Shown: positions 43,526 to 55,325 of the stretch, piece by piece
Position numbering within the stretch: position 1 is the first letter of the stretch
Layout of the letters: the number at the start of each line of letters is the position of its first letter
NCBI RefSeq assembly: GCF_042242105.1
Contig: NC_092017.1
Location: forward strand, 281,652 to 345,651
Reading direction: 5' to 3'
DNA from: Pempheris klunzingeri
Lineage: Eukaryota; Chordata; Actinopteri; Acropomatiformes; Pempheridae
Length of the DNA: 64,000 bases
Position numbers and translations under genes: made by a program
Notes under the pieces: model-generated
The model's input: only the letters and a program-made list of their open reading frames with translations
Database searches by the model: none
What the model was told of the DNA's origin: nothing

Positions 43526-45987
43526 CACATGTAGAGGGTGAAGTAGCGGAAACATTTGTTCAAGTTTTTTTGGAGGCAGCATGTATAAGTTACCAGAGCT
43601 GTCTGCCTGTGTTCATGGTAACATTGTGTGTCACACTATTTTCCTCCATCCGTGCGTGTGTGTGTGTGTGTTGTGTTATAGCTGAAGCGCTGCACGCCTG
43701 TGTGCTTGCAAAAGGCAATCTTAAATCATTTCAAATCATAAGGACAGTGTGAGTAAGAGTCAGTTTGGAACTGAAGAGTGCAGCCAGCCACTTATACTGT
43801 GATGTCTATAGTATCCATTCCTATTAACAAAGCACACCTTACTAAAGGCAGATCTTCAAATACTTCACAGCACAGAAGATGAAAGGTGAAGTGTGTCCAG
43901 AAAAGAACAAAGACCACTTGTACTAAAGGTGGATAAGAACAATAACACCACAACAGTGATCATACCTTCACATTTACACCTCTTGGCTCATGTTTGAGCT
44001 GTCCTGGCAGTTCATGTGATACATATTGACAAAGTTCGGATTTAAAGCTAGAGCCAGAGGAACAAAACAGTTATCCAAAATGGATAGCTCCAAAGAGCTG
44101 ACAGCTGCAGAGTCTGTGGGATTGGCACCAGGAAAATCAGCCTCCTCATTACACATATTATTTGGTCCATTGTTTGTATGGAGTATTGGTTAGTGCAGCT
44201 TTCATGCCCGTGTCACGTTTGAATACAGGCCTTTTCATATGAAATGGGCCTCATGACCCCAACCTGAAGAACTGAGAACTATATTTTAACCCTAATATGC
44301 CCTCACTACTACTGTCTAATCATGTTTGCCTAGAAATACCAAACCCTGATGAAACTGTCAGGCATCCCAAACTAAAATAATGAGATTAGACAATTTACAC
44401 AGATATCATTATCACCATTTTGAGTCTGAATAACTTAAAAATGCAATGTCTTCAGTGTAAAATTGTTTGAATATCAAAAGACAATCCTTATGAAAAGTGT
44501 TTCCTTTTTTGGTTGAGAGGCAGTTTGTTGAATATTGTGTTGGTTTTCCACACTAGATGATGGTCCAGAGAACAGTGGGATATTTGAAGAAGTGAGATGA
44601 CTGGTTTGGCTTGATAAATTCTAATGATTTTTCTCTTCAATAATGAATGAATGAAAGATCAGAGCTCATGTTGGTTCCTATTCGGAGATAATCCATCCTC
44701 AGTGAGCAGTCCCGCTTCGTGAAATGTCCCACAGACCAAACTGGACTGAAAGCAAATGATCGTTACTTTTTGTTTTAAAACTTCTGCTTAAAGGAAGCAC
44801 AATGCGAGAAGGTCACTGTATGCCAGACACATACAACATGTATGAAACTGTGTGAGTTAGTCCAGGCTTCACAGCCTTCCAGTTGAGAGTGAATAATGAG
44901 TCATGCCGTTGTGTGAGTATCTCCCAATAAAAATGATGCTTGACTTGGACTGATGTCTAGTGTTTTTGTGGCTCAGTAAGTGACTGACTGATGGATGTAA
45001 TGATGGACAAGACATTAGTTACCTTCTTTTTAGGCCTTTTAAAGTAAAGAAAACAACTATTCAATGGATGAAGCACTTCCTTTGTGCTGTAAATTGAGCC
45101 TTTGTTACCCCAGGAAGATCATGTACATAGGCAGATTGTGTTGTTATATTCAACAGCTATTACACTGAGCAATTAACATTTACTTCATAATAATAAGTTA
45201 AAGCAAAAAAGTTGTCTGCTGCCACTTTAAGATGTATAATTGGAGATATGTCTGTAAGTCAATGCACCAGTTTCAACCTTAGTCAAATAGATAATGACAT
45301 GTTCACCGTAGTTTTATGCTTAGACTATTAGATCATATTCAGAAATGCTCTTTGATTCAATAATTTTGGGATCATTTTAAATGCTAGTTATCTACCTTTA
45401 GAGTTCAACTCCCTCATGAAAGCTCTTCAGATGTGTGGTACCTATTTCAGTTGTAAGACTGAGTTTGTACTCCAAGCCACAGCCAACTGAAAGCAGAGCT
45501 GTAGCCAGGATTTTTTTACATGTATATATGTGTATAAAGAGCCTAACTGCTAATGTTTGACGAGGTTACAAATGTTATCGTCAAGTGTTTAGCAGTTGTT
45601 TTAGAGGCGTCATCATACTGCCAGGAATATAATTCTGATGTAGGAATCCATTTATTTTACTTGAGTTAAACATTTGTTTTGTCAAAGTTGAGTGTAAAAA
45701 TAAATAATAACTCACCGTGTAATATTGTAGACTCCTCTGAAGGCAATTAAAATCCCCATAGTCCAGAAACGGAATGGAAGTCATGAGCTTGGTGTTCTCA
45801 GTAGTAGTTACAGCTAACTGAATGTCTTATAAATATATATTGCATTTACTCTGAAGCAACAGCTGAACCACTAAACTATGTCAAAAAGGCTGTGGTGTCT
45901 GACAGAAAATTCTTTCACAACTATATATTCAATTATCAAGTTGTCATGAAGGGAAAAAATATTTCAACATGCATGCTGTAAAGAGAT

Positions 45988-45993
45988 TTTATT
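45988..45993 (-). terminator. Polyadenylation signal of the first meprin gene
   Basis: AATAAA on the minus strand, 52 bp beyond the proposed last-exon stop. A near-identical setting occurs at 55049-55054 for the second gene. Confidence 0.65.
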
Positions 45994-46044
45994 TGTAATA
46001 TACAAATTCAAGAAAAGGACTCGTGATGGTCTCTGGTAAGTGGA

Positions 46045-49000
46045 TCATGGAGTTGTGAAAGGACGTGGTAAATCTTTGGTCGGGTGCTCCTGTAACGAAA
46101 AAGAGACACATTTAGTTCAATACTAAAGTCTGCAGTGGATATTGGACTAAAAGACCACAGACAATCCAGACTGGCAGTCACACTTCCTCCCCCTTAGTGC
46201 TGAACACCTGAATCTCCAAGGGCTGTGTGCACCGCCCCCTCGTGTTCACTTTGTACGTCCATGACAATAACACCATAATAAACAAACCTTTTACCTTGTA
46301 CCTTTTAGATCTGACAAAATAAGACCATGACAGTTTGCTTTAGGTCCATTACTATAGCATAAATGAGGCACAGTAAATGATTCCATTCATACATTTCCCA
46401 TTTCATATCTGGGGTCAGGTCACATTAGCAGCAGGGTATGCAGGGCACTCCAGATGTCCTTCTTCCAAGCAGCACTTTCCAGTTCCTCCTGTGGAGTTGG
46501 AAGGCGTTTCTAGGTGAGCTCTCTGTATTGGACATATCTGGAAGACCTCCAAAGGAAGGTGCCTGGGAGACATCCTGACCAGATGCACAAACCACCTCAA
46601 CTGACTCCTTTCAACGCGAAGGAGCAGCGGCTCTACCCTGAGCTCCACCTGGATGTCAGAGCTATTCACCCTATCTCTAATACTGAGCCCAGACCCTCTG
46701 TGTAGTAAACTCTGCTGCTCGTATCCGTGATATACCCCATGAGATACTTGATCTGCTTTGGATGGGCAAACTCCCATGACTTTCCAACAACCCCTTGAGA
46801 ACTGGTCCACTGTTCCACAGCCAGGATGGAATCTGAGCACCCTGGATGAAAATGGGAAATGCTACTCCAGTCTGGCACTCCATAGGTATTGCCCCCAACC
46901 TCCACACATGACTGAAAAGGAGCGTCAACCAAGACAGCCCAACAATGTCAAGAACCTTCAGCATCTCAGGGCAAACCACATCCACACCTGGTGCCTTGCC
47001 ACCAAAGAGCTTCTGAACTACCTCAGAGTCTCTGACATGGATATGGGTGAGGCTTACCCTGATTCTTCAGACTCTGCATATTTCACAGAGTGCTGATCAG
47101 GTTCAGAAGGTCCTCAAAATGTTCTTTCCACCATCTGACAATATACCCAGTCAGGGTTAGCAGTGCTGAACACAGCCTGGGCCAAGCCCTGCTTTCCCTT
47201 CCTGAGCCGTCAAACAGTATGTCAGAACTTCAGCACAGTAAATAATTGCTAACCTAAATGGCAATGATGTGAATTAATACTGAGTCCTGCTTAACTCACG
47301 CTCACTTCCATGAATCCAGGTATGTCCTGTATGATCACCAGCTCGTTGCTTTCCTGCGGTCTCCTCCTCCTAATCCTCCAGGCCTTCCCTATGATCAGCA
47401 TGGAAACCACCAGAAACACTGCTGCTGCCACAGACCCAGCCACAGCTGTGACCACCACAGAGTTATTAGGAACCTCCTGTGGAGCACCTTGGGCTGCAGC
47501 CTTCATCTGAGGGGCATCAGCGTGGACTGCAGAGTGGGGAAGAGGCTGAGGTTCCAGCAGGTCAGATATATCTGAGGACAGGTAGACAACAAAGACCGGA
47601 TTAAACATACAGAGGTAGCTGTGTGTGATATCCTGGTCAGGTGTCTGAATGGGTCCATACCCTCCAGGCTCAAAAGAAAGAAGGCATCATCTCCTTTGAT
47701 GAAGTTTCTGCTCTTAAGTCTGCTGTGGGTGATGAAGGAACTTGTTCCGGTGCCTGGGCCTCGATAGTAGTAGCTGCCATCAGTTGCAGTCACTTTAGAG
47801 CCCACCTTCCTGGGATCGTCCCAGTAGTACTCAGTGCCTGGGAGACACAGGTGAACTGTCATTCTCAGTTTGATGAACACAACAATTAACAGAAATCTAT
47901 AAAGAACGGAATGAGTGGACAGTCAAGCTTGCTACACTGCAAGTTATCCACCCTTCTCTTACCATCAGAGGACATCTTGTTAGGGTCAGTGGTAACCATT
48001 CGGTGCATGTTCATTTGCTGTCGGACATCAGACTGCTGATCCATCAGAGCCATAGTTGCCTGCTGCCATGGGCACGGCCATTTGAGCTTGTGGTCGTTGG
48101 GGCCTGAGGTCAGGTGGAAGTACGTGGCCACATACCCTGGACGGTCGCTTCTTCCCTTTAGGTACACACCTACCTAGAGATCACGGTCCGGTATGAAGTA
48201 ACATTAAAGTACTTGCAGCTTTTCAAATCACACAAAATAATGTTGCAGCAGAAAGCTGTGAACGCATGTGATGGTAACACACAAAAAAACATCTACCTGG
48301 AAGGCGTAACCTGCTGGTGACAGAAAACGAGGGCTGTACAGTTTTTGTCCTGCTGGTGTAGTAGCCAGAAGGTTGGAGATGTTGCGGATGCGCCAGATGT
48401 GCTGAGGGCACTTTGTGGATGACAGGTTGATGTCATCCAGAGAGAAACCTCCCGTCGATGGACTCTTTCCCCTAACACCTTCAAAAATCACACGGGTCTT
48501 CTTCTTTGTCACATTCAGATTGATGTTATGCAGTTCCCAGGAGCCCATGACACCTCCTGTAAAGGGAACAAATAGAGAATAGATCACTTGTGTATTACTA
48601 GGATCATATGCAATATGTAATATCTAATTTCCTACCTGAAATACTCTTGAAGAGCTTTGGTTTACTGCTGGGGTTTTCCTTGTCGTACTCTTCCACCCAG
48701 ATATTGAGAACATCATCAGCTGCCCCGGTGTTATAGAGGAAGAACTGCAGACACTGGGCTCCAGGTTTGGGGTAAAGCCAACGACTCTCTAGGACTGCAT
48801 GGTCCTCTGGTTCAGCAGGCGCTGTGCTGAAGTGCATGAAGTAGCCTTTTCCTGAGGAAAGGAGGAGACCACAGTGGGTAACACTGGACTTTGTCACAGT
48901 ATATAAGTATGTTGGTTCTGCACGATCACCTGTGAATGTCTTGACAAATAGACACCCACAAGTTTCAGTGCTGCTGTTGGTGGTTTTTATGGGTAAATCC

Positions 49001-52000
49001 CAGATTAATGTTTCAGCCTTTTATAATGACCAATGAAAGTTTGATAAATTGTATCTAATAAATCACTAAGAAATAGACTTTTATCTTGAGATGTTAAAAA
49101 GCAATGTATCTTTACTACCAGCCTGACTTTTGTACATGTTAGGAAAGAGGTGAATACTGTTGACAGTCACCTTGGCACTGTCCCATGTTGGAGAAGTCAG
49201 TGTGAGGCCCTGCACTCACAGAACTAAGTTGTACCCACGGTCTGTTGCCAGGACCCTGAATCATCCCACAGATGTTCTCCTCTTCAAAGTCACAGCTGTC
49301 CACGAAGGTAGAAGACTTGGCTGAGGAGAGAAAACAGTCACCATTTCATCAATATACTTCAGTGCAGTAGGCTTGTAGCAGGTAGGACCAAATAATCACA
49401 CACACGCGTGCACACACACACACACACACACACATACACACAATGAAGACTCTCAAAGAATTATTTAATTATTCAGTACTTCATGACATGTTAATCAAAC
49501 ACATGTAAATAAGAAGACAAGTTGCCAAGTATAGATTAAAAAGAATACATGAAAATAAAATATAGTCATACAAAATTGTTTCTGCTTGTCAATAATTTAG
49601 TGTCACTGTCACTTATTTTACATTCTCAAACCGTTTACTGTCAACAAAATGGTAACAATAAAAGAGTCATTATCCCTCCACTCCCATAGTCACAGAGCCA
49701 CAAATGTTAGTATATGCAAATCTCTTCAAAATTACTTCATCTTTCCAATGGAAATATGTTAAAAACAATTTTGTTAAGCATTCAGAGGAGAATTAGGTCA
49801 ATAAGAATCTTCAGGATATTTGTTGTTCTGATGCCAGACTACTTGTCATTTATTAATCTGTGTCAATAATTATTCAATGGAAGCGTCTTATGTAAGAGTT
49901 TTATATAACCAGCTTCACTTTGCCCTGAATGGAAGGAGTGATAAAATGAAGCAGACATTGATATGATGCAGGTACCCTCAGGTCAATAAACGAGGAGTCA
50001 TATTGTAGGTAGAAAGCAAAAGTGCCACCATACAAAATATGGTTCTGGAGCTCATCCAGGCCCAGAAGAAAAGACGGAGCCGAAACGAGCTGGCAAACTT
50101 CAACAGTTCATACAGCAACTGTGTACTGACCTGAAGCCTGAAAACATTCTGGGTAACTGAAGCTATGGCTCCAGGGTGTTCATGGCTGACTGAAGTTAAT
50201 TATTAGGGCTGATAAATTATAGAGAATTGCCCAAAGATATCAATATATATTACCATCTTATGCCAAAGAAACTATGACCTTTCTTGGAAGTCTGCAAGGT
50301 TATAATGGAGAGAATGAAATCTGAAACAACAACTGTCTTTACTGTGCTCTAATATTGTGCCATCATAGTGTAAATATGGTAGGTGTTTGAGGTGTCACAC
50401 AGTATGTCAAAGATCTGATATCTTTTGATGGACAACATGACGGGCTGAGATGACTCACTGCAGTTGTAGAGAAGGCTGAGCTTGGTTAAGTCACTGGCAC
50501 TGAAGCCCATCCTCTGACCAATCACATCCATGAACTGGGGGATCTTGGTGACAATGGTGGGCTCAGAGCCGATGTTGAAGGATGTCTTACTGTAGTGCAT
50601 CACAGAGCCATAGTCATAGGGAACGCCCAGAGCACTGGACACTGAGTCATCATATGTTTTGAAGTTGTGCTCTTTACCTATAAACGGCATAGAAAGAATA
50701 TCGGGAAGAATTCACCTTCATTACTACATACCAATTGAAGTCTTGAGCTGTAAATTCAAGGTGCTACAGGTCAGCGTTACCAGGTTCAATGCGATCCCAC
50801 ATGATGGTGACGTAGTCATCACGGTCAGCTCTAGACTGCTCGTGCCAGAAGCCCAGAGCGTGCAGGAACTCGTGCTCAACGGTTCCCAGGCGATCACAGT
50901 TTTTACCGATGGACAGCCGCTGCTTCCCCACATGCTGGTTGCCTACAGAGGAGTAGCATCTACAGACAGAGGAAGCCAGATGTGCTCTTAACAAAATGGT
51001 CTTGCATGATATTGGCTGAGCAGCACACACAGGTCACAGTTCAGTGTGTATCTCCTATGCTGCAGAGATGGCCTCCAACAAATGGCCGCGCAAACACTGG
51101 CATTCCCTTATCGACCATCACAGGCTCTTTTGTCCACATCTTGTCCAAAGGTCTCCCAGGCTTGTATAACAGCAGGAGGGCAGCAGGCTCTGCTATCTCC
51201 ACCTCACCCTGCACCTTCAACTTACTTCCTGCATTTTAGCTGTCCTTCTTTTCTCCTGCACAACACAACTTATATCCAAAAGAATGTAAAATGCTGTATT
51301 TGATTGTTTTTGCACTTTCTTTGGGTTTATATGTTTGTACTCAAACTAAGTCAGAAGTTTTGTTATTTTTTATAGCTAAGTGTGGCAAGCTGTAGCTGTA
51401 TGGTGGAATTCATAGAATAAAATCTGAACAACCTTAAACATGTAATGTTTGACCTCTTTTTAGTCCCTGAACAAGAGGAAAACAGATATAAGTGCTGTCG
51501 TTAATAGCATTGAGTTACAGTTATTTAGGAAGTTGTCGTCATTTTAAGATCCAAAAACATGTAAACGTGTCTGATGTCTAGTGGGCAGAGAGACCAAACG
51601 AGGAATTACACTGCTATCGCCCACGGGGACGAGCATGGCCACCGCTTGGTCAGATGCAATACTTTACCTACAAAAGGACCTTCGGTGGGATCCTACGTGG
51701 TGTTTCATTATTTCTCCTCTGTCATGGACACTGCTGGATTTTCCTGCTCCTAAACCCCACTCTCCTCCACACACCCCTCTGCTTATCTTCCAGTCAGCAC
51801 CCGCCAGCTTTTTCCCTCCAGTCTACCATCCACACCCATTTTATCTGCCTGCCAATCAGCTGTTCTCTCACCTGTTGCTCATCAGCTCATTGGTCCCGTG
51901 TATTTATACCAGTCAGTTTATCTAGTTCTTTGCCAGATCCTTGTTAGTGCTGAGCCTGCTTCGTGTCCCCACCTGTCTGTTTATATGATCCTCTGGACCT

Positions 52001-54651
52001 CTGGCTTGTCTCTCTGCCTGATATCTTGTACCTCTGCTTGGCTGCCTGGATTTATGGTTTTTGGCTTCTGGAACACACTGTATATTTCTGTGTCTTCACC
52101 CCTCAGTAAAGCCATTATGTTGGCTAACTCCAGCCTCTGTCTGGTGATCAGTGTCAGCATTTGGGTCTTCTCAGTTGTGACAACCTCAATCACTGGTGTG
52201 TAGTGCCCATTCTGTTCTCATTGTTACATAACCAATTTTGGGCAACTGATCTTTAGCTCCAACCCCTGCAGCTCTAAAGTTTTTTCGCCCTCCTGATATC
52301 ACTCAGCTGGTTCAGCTGGTAAAGGACATGCAAGTACGCCTTGTTTGTGTTAACATCCTAACCCTCCTGTGGGCCAGGGTAGGGTAGGATACGGGTTAAT
52401 GAAGCCTCCTACATGCATGCTATAAGGATTAGGGTGAGGGCTGGCTGGAATGTTAAGAGTGAATTCAGAAATTACAATTGGCCTCCGCGACAAAACGGAT
52501 TCTGAATTGATCACATCTCTTTCCAGCTGTGTCCAGTGACCGTCACTACTTTATCAACTGTATTTGGTTCAGTGTAACCAGCAACCAGTTTATTAGGGAC
52601 CAGCTGTTGTCTGTGGCTGGAAACAAGGTTGACTGAAATGTTAAGACTAAACCAGAGCAGTAAAGCGCAGGACATAAAAACCAAAAATAATGAGCTGAAA
52701 GATGCTGAAAGCCATGTAGGGGAACTGCAGAATGAGCTCACCCGCTCCCTTTGAACACAGAGATGTAGTTCGGCTCTCCTTTCCAGGGTGTGAAGTCAAT
52801 GCAGGTCTTCAGTCTGTACTGATCAAATGCCTTCAGGATCACTCCCTTTGCGTTCATCTCTGCGTGTTACAAAGTGTAACACAGAGAAACGTGTGAGAAA
52901 ACACCCTCATTTGCTGCATACTCATAGTAACGTTGTAGGTTGTGTGGATAGGAGTCTCCATAACACAGTGTCTTACCCAGACTGTCCTCTAGGTAGTAGG
53001 GAACGGTTGTTGGCCAGCGGTACTCGTCTCCTAGGATGGAATTTCGGCTGGATGTCTGATGGAAATGAAGAAAACAACAGTCTTACCTCATGTGATACAA
53101 CTGTAACGTTGTGTTTTTAAGAAAAGCCATCAAGTTCCTCGATTGCCATGCAAATTAGACTTAAAAATGTGTGTCTTGCAATATTACGTAGATGAGCAAA
53201 TACCTTGTAGAGTTGTCCTATGATTGTTATCATACTAATACTATTTATGTCCTGCATCTTTATTTCCTGCTTATACCACTCAAACATTATATTTTAATTT
53301 TATATTATATACATTATATAGAATTATAATTATGTCCTAATTCTTAGTGCTCAATGGGACATTTTAAGCACAGAAACGTTTTAAGTATGTAAATTACATT
53401 TTTATAGATTAATTGTTATATGAATCATATGTTTAATCTACATAAGCACACAGTAATGGAATCAAAGAATTGGTGTGGGTAATTTCTGATTTTGTATCCA
53501 GTGTGGTCTCCATTTCTAGGATCATGGGTGAATAGTGGAGTAGGGGTACGACTCTCTTTGAAATATAATTTATGTGTGAGCAAAAAAGTCCCATCATGCA
53601 CCCAGAATGTGGACACAAAGGTTTCTGAGGATTGGCAGCGGCTTTGGTCTTTGGAGTCGTTGGTGTCGTGCCCACTAGCTTACTTCCTGTTCGATGTCTC
53701 CCTCCAGCAGGTCCAGCCCAGCCGCTGCAAAGGACAATGAAAGGACATGAAAATGCTCAGAGACACAGACAGATTATGCAACAAAGCAAAACAAATACAA
53801 TACAACAGTCCACAAACCTTGATTGATGTCAAAGATGTCCCAGTCACGGCCTTCATCAACATCAGTTTCTGCAGATGAAGAGTCAATAATGTGCTGCTCA
53901 GAGATGGGATTACAGGACGTGCCAAAATATCTTTATTAACTTTTGCTATTATTGTACTATGCACTGGTGCAATTAGCACTGAATCCCACTCCCACTGGCA
54001 TGATGCAATGGTGCAGACCTGAAACGTGTCATTTAAAATGTTGCATGTATTTAAAGCTTATTTATTCTTACATTATCAGTTCTTAAATTCTAAAAGTTAA
54101 AATGGACTCTCAATTTATTCTGAGTGATAGCCCTTGAGGCAGAGTTCCACAGATTCTTTCAAGTGTTCATATTGCTGTCACCTGAGCCAGTGTAATACGT
54201 TCAATTGGTAAGAAGGAAACACAGCTTTTAGTGCATGTGTGGTGCCGGGGGATACTAGGGATACTGTAAAATGCAAAACACTGGCACATCACTTCCAAAA
54301 GCTCACATGTATAGTGTAAAACAGGAGATATTATATCTTCTCATTTGAGTTATACTCATATTTTGACTACCTTTAGACAGTAATTAACATGAAAAACATC
54401 ATGATATGTGACTCACCGGTATCACCTGTTAGTTTAGCTGCTGCCTAATAAATACATGAGAAAACACATTAATCAATCAACAGAAAACTGATTTACTCCA
54501 GAATGACCTGACATCCTGGGAGACAACTCAACATTAAAGCAGTGTGGCTGTTTTGAGCTGGAGATACATTTTGGATGTTGATGTTAAATATGCAAAGGTT
54601 TACACTCACCAGCCACAGGCCAAGGAACAGAACGATCCACCTGAGAGCCAT
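46045..54651 (-). CDS. mep1b: Meprin beta-like astacin protease, copy 1, complete
   Basis: Fifteen coding exons in transcript order: 54610-54651, 54417-54444, 53818-53868, 53684-53724, 52977-53055, 52742-52859, 50781-50959, 50459-50677, 49171-49320, 48636-48851, 48297-48556, 47963-48173, 47661-47837, 47300-47571, 46045-46089; phases join to about 695 residues. It starts with a signal peptide ([14 protein letters not shown]). The propeptide has LEGD, the astacin aspartate switch, and mature protease starts near [11 protein letters not shown]. Zinc site [12 protein letters not shown] is residues 149-160 and the Met-turn SVMHY is 204-208. A MAM domain ([14 protein letters not shown] onward) and MATH domain ([30 protein letters not shown]) follow, then one membrane helix (about 628-652). 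It should cleave extracellular and shed proteins at the cell surface. Unlike mammals there is no EGF-like domain. The end is uncertain: without splicing to 46089 the frame stops at 47291. Confidence 0.92.
46415..47235 (-). mobile_element. RTE/Rex-like LINE fragment in the last meprin intron
   Basis: Two frames encode reverse-transcriptase parts: [16 protein letters not shown] and [10 protein letters not shown] upstream, then [20 protein letters not shown] and [13 protein letters not shown] to the C-terminus. It is broken by frame changes. Sequence from 46415 to about 47235 fills intron 14 of meprin copy 1. The other meprin copy lacks it at this site. Confidence 0.8.
49400..49442. repeat. (CA)n microsatellite
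   Basis: CA run in intron 8 of meprin copy 1, not present at the matching place in copy 2. Confidence 0.9.
49906..50246 (-). repeat. Intron-8 block shared by both meprin copies
   Basis: About 340 bp nearly identical to 60023-60371. It contains no exon I recognise. Its conservation matches that of exons, showing recent duplication or conversion. Confidence 0.85.
51720..52182 (+). mobile_element. Solo LTR, probably Gypsy-like
   Basis: The block opens TGTCATGGAC and closes TTGTGACA, has a TATA-like tatttatacc at about 51900 and an AATAAA-like agtaaagcc near 52105, and is flanked by tcctc and acctc, a near-matching 5-bp duplication. No internal region is present. It resembles a common fish LTR; family by resemblance only. 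It is an old, non-coding remnant in intron 6 of meprin copy 1. Confidence 0.6.
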
Positions 54652-55040
54652 GGCTCCACACACACACACACACACACACACACTGTGTCCGTTCACTTTT
54701 GTGCCGCTTTGAAGAAGGAGCACACAGTGCACGCAACATTCACATGATGTTATCATTTTTATGACCCAGGTTTAGGGAGATTACATGGCTGTCACATTAA
54801 TTTTTAACCTAATATTCTTCATTAGTTCATCTGCATATTGTCCCCGGGCCGGAAGGGGGCCCCGGGGGCTGACCAACTTTGAATAACAACAGAGCAGTGA
54901 CAATGTGGAGAGTTTGCAACGACTGTGGTCAGCCGGTGCAGAACTGTCTGAGGGACAAGTCTTTCACAGCTCATTGTTCAGTTATTGATCTGCAGGCTGA
55001 CTGATAACAAAGTGATACTGATAATGAATATGCATGCTAT
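54652..55040 (-). promoter_or_regulatory. Spacer and likely promoter of meprin copy 1
   Basis: Only about 390 bp separate the copy 1 start codon from the copy 2 3' end. It holds a (CA)n run at 54657-54683, an HNF1-half-like ttaatttttaac (54797-54808) and GATAA words. Regulatory use is inferred from position and from the intestinal/renal expression known for meprins. Confidence 0.35.
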
Positions 55041-55048
55041 CATGAGAT

Positions 55049-55054
55049 TTTATT
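55049..55054 (-). terminator. Polyadenylation signal of the second meprin gene
   Basis: AATAAA on the minus strand in a context shared with 45988-45993. A 3' UTR exon starting near 55217 is also shared between copies. Confidence 0.6.
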
Positions 55055-55325
55055 TGGAAATATACAAATTCAGATTACACATGAAAAGGAGTCCAGTCAG
55101 AGCTGGATTCAACAAAGATTATTTAATAATGTGCTCTCTCGTCTGGTAAATGCAGATTTTTTCCTTTGATTGGAACATCATGGTGTGGTGAAAGGAGATG
55201 GTAAACCTTTGGTGCTCCTGTATGGAAACAGAGAGACATTTAGGACAAACTAAGACTATCACTGCAATGATGTCTGTGCTAATTGATATCACACTCACAT
55301 TCACTTCCATGAATCCAGACATATC

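Larger units (their letters stand above)
38216..45980. other. Long gene-free stretch downstream of uhmk1
   Basis: No exon with recognisable protein. It is AT-rich with scattered homopolymers (T-run near 41070). AATAAA words occur near 42466 and at 44926-44931, the latter followed by GT-rich sequence. Part or all may be an extended uhmk1 3' UTR; the remainder is spacer before the meprin gene. Confidence 0.5.
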
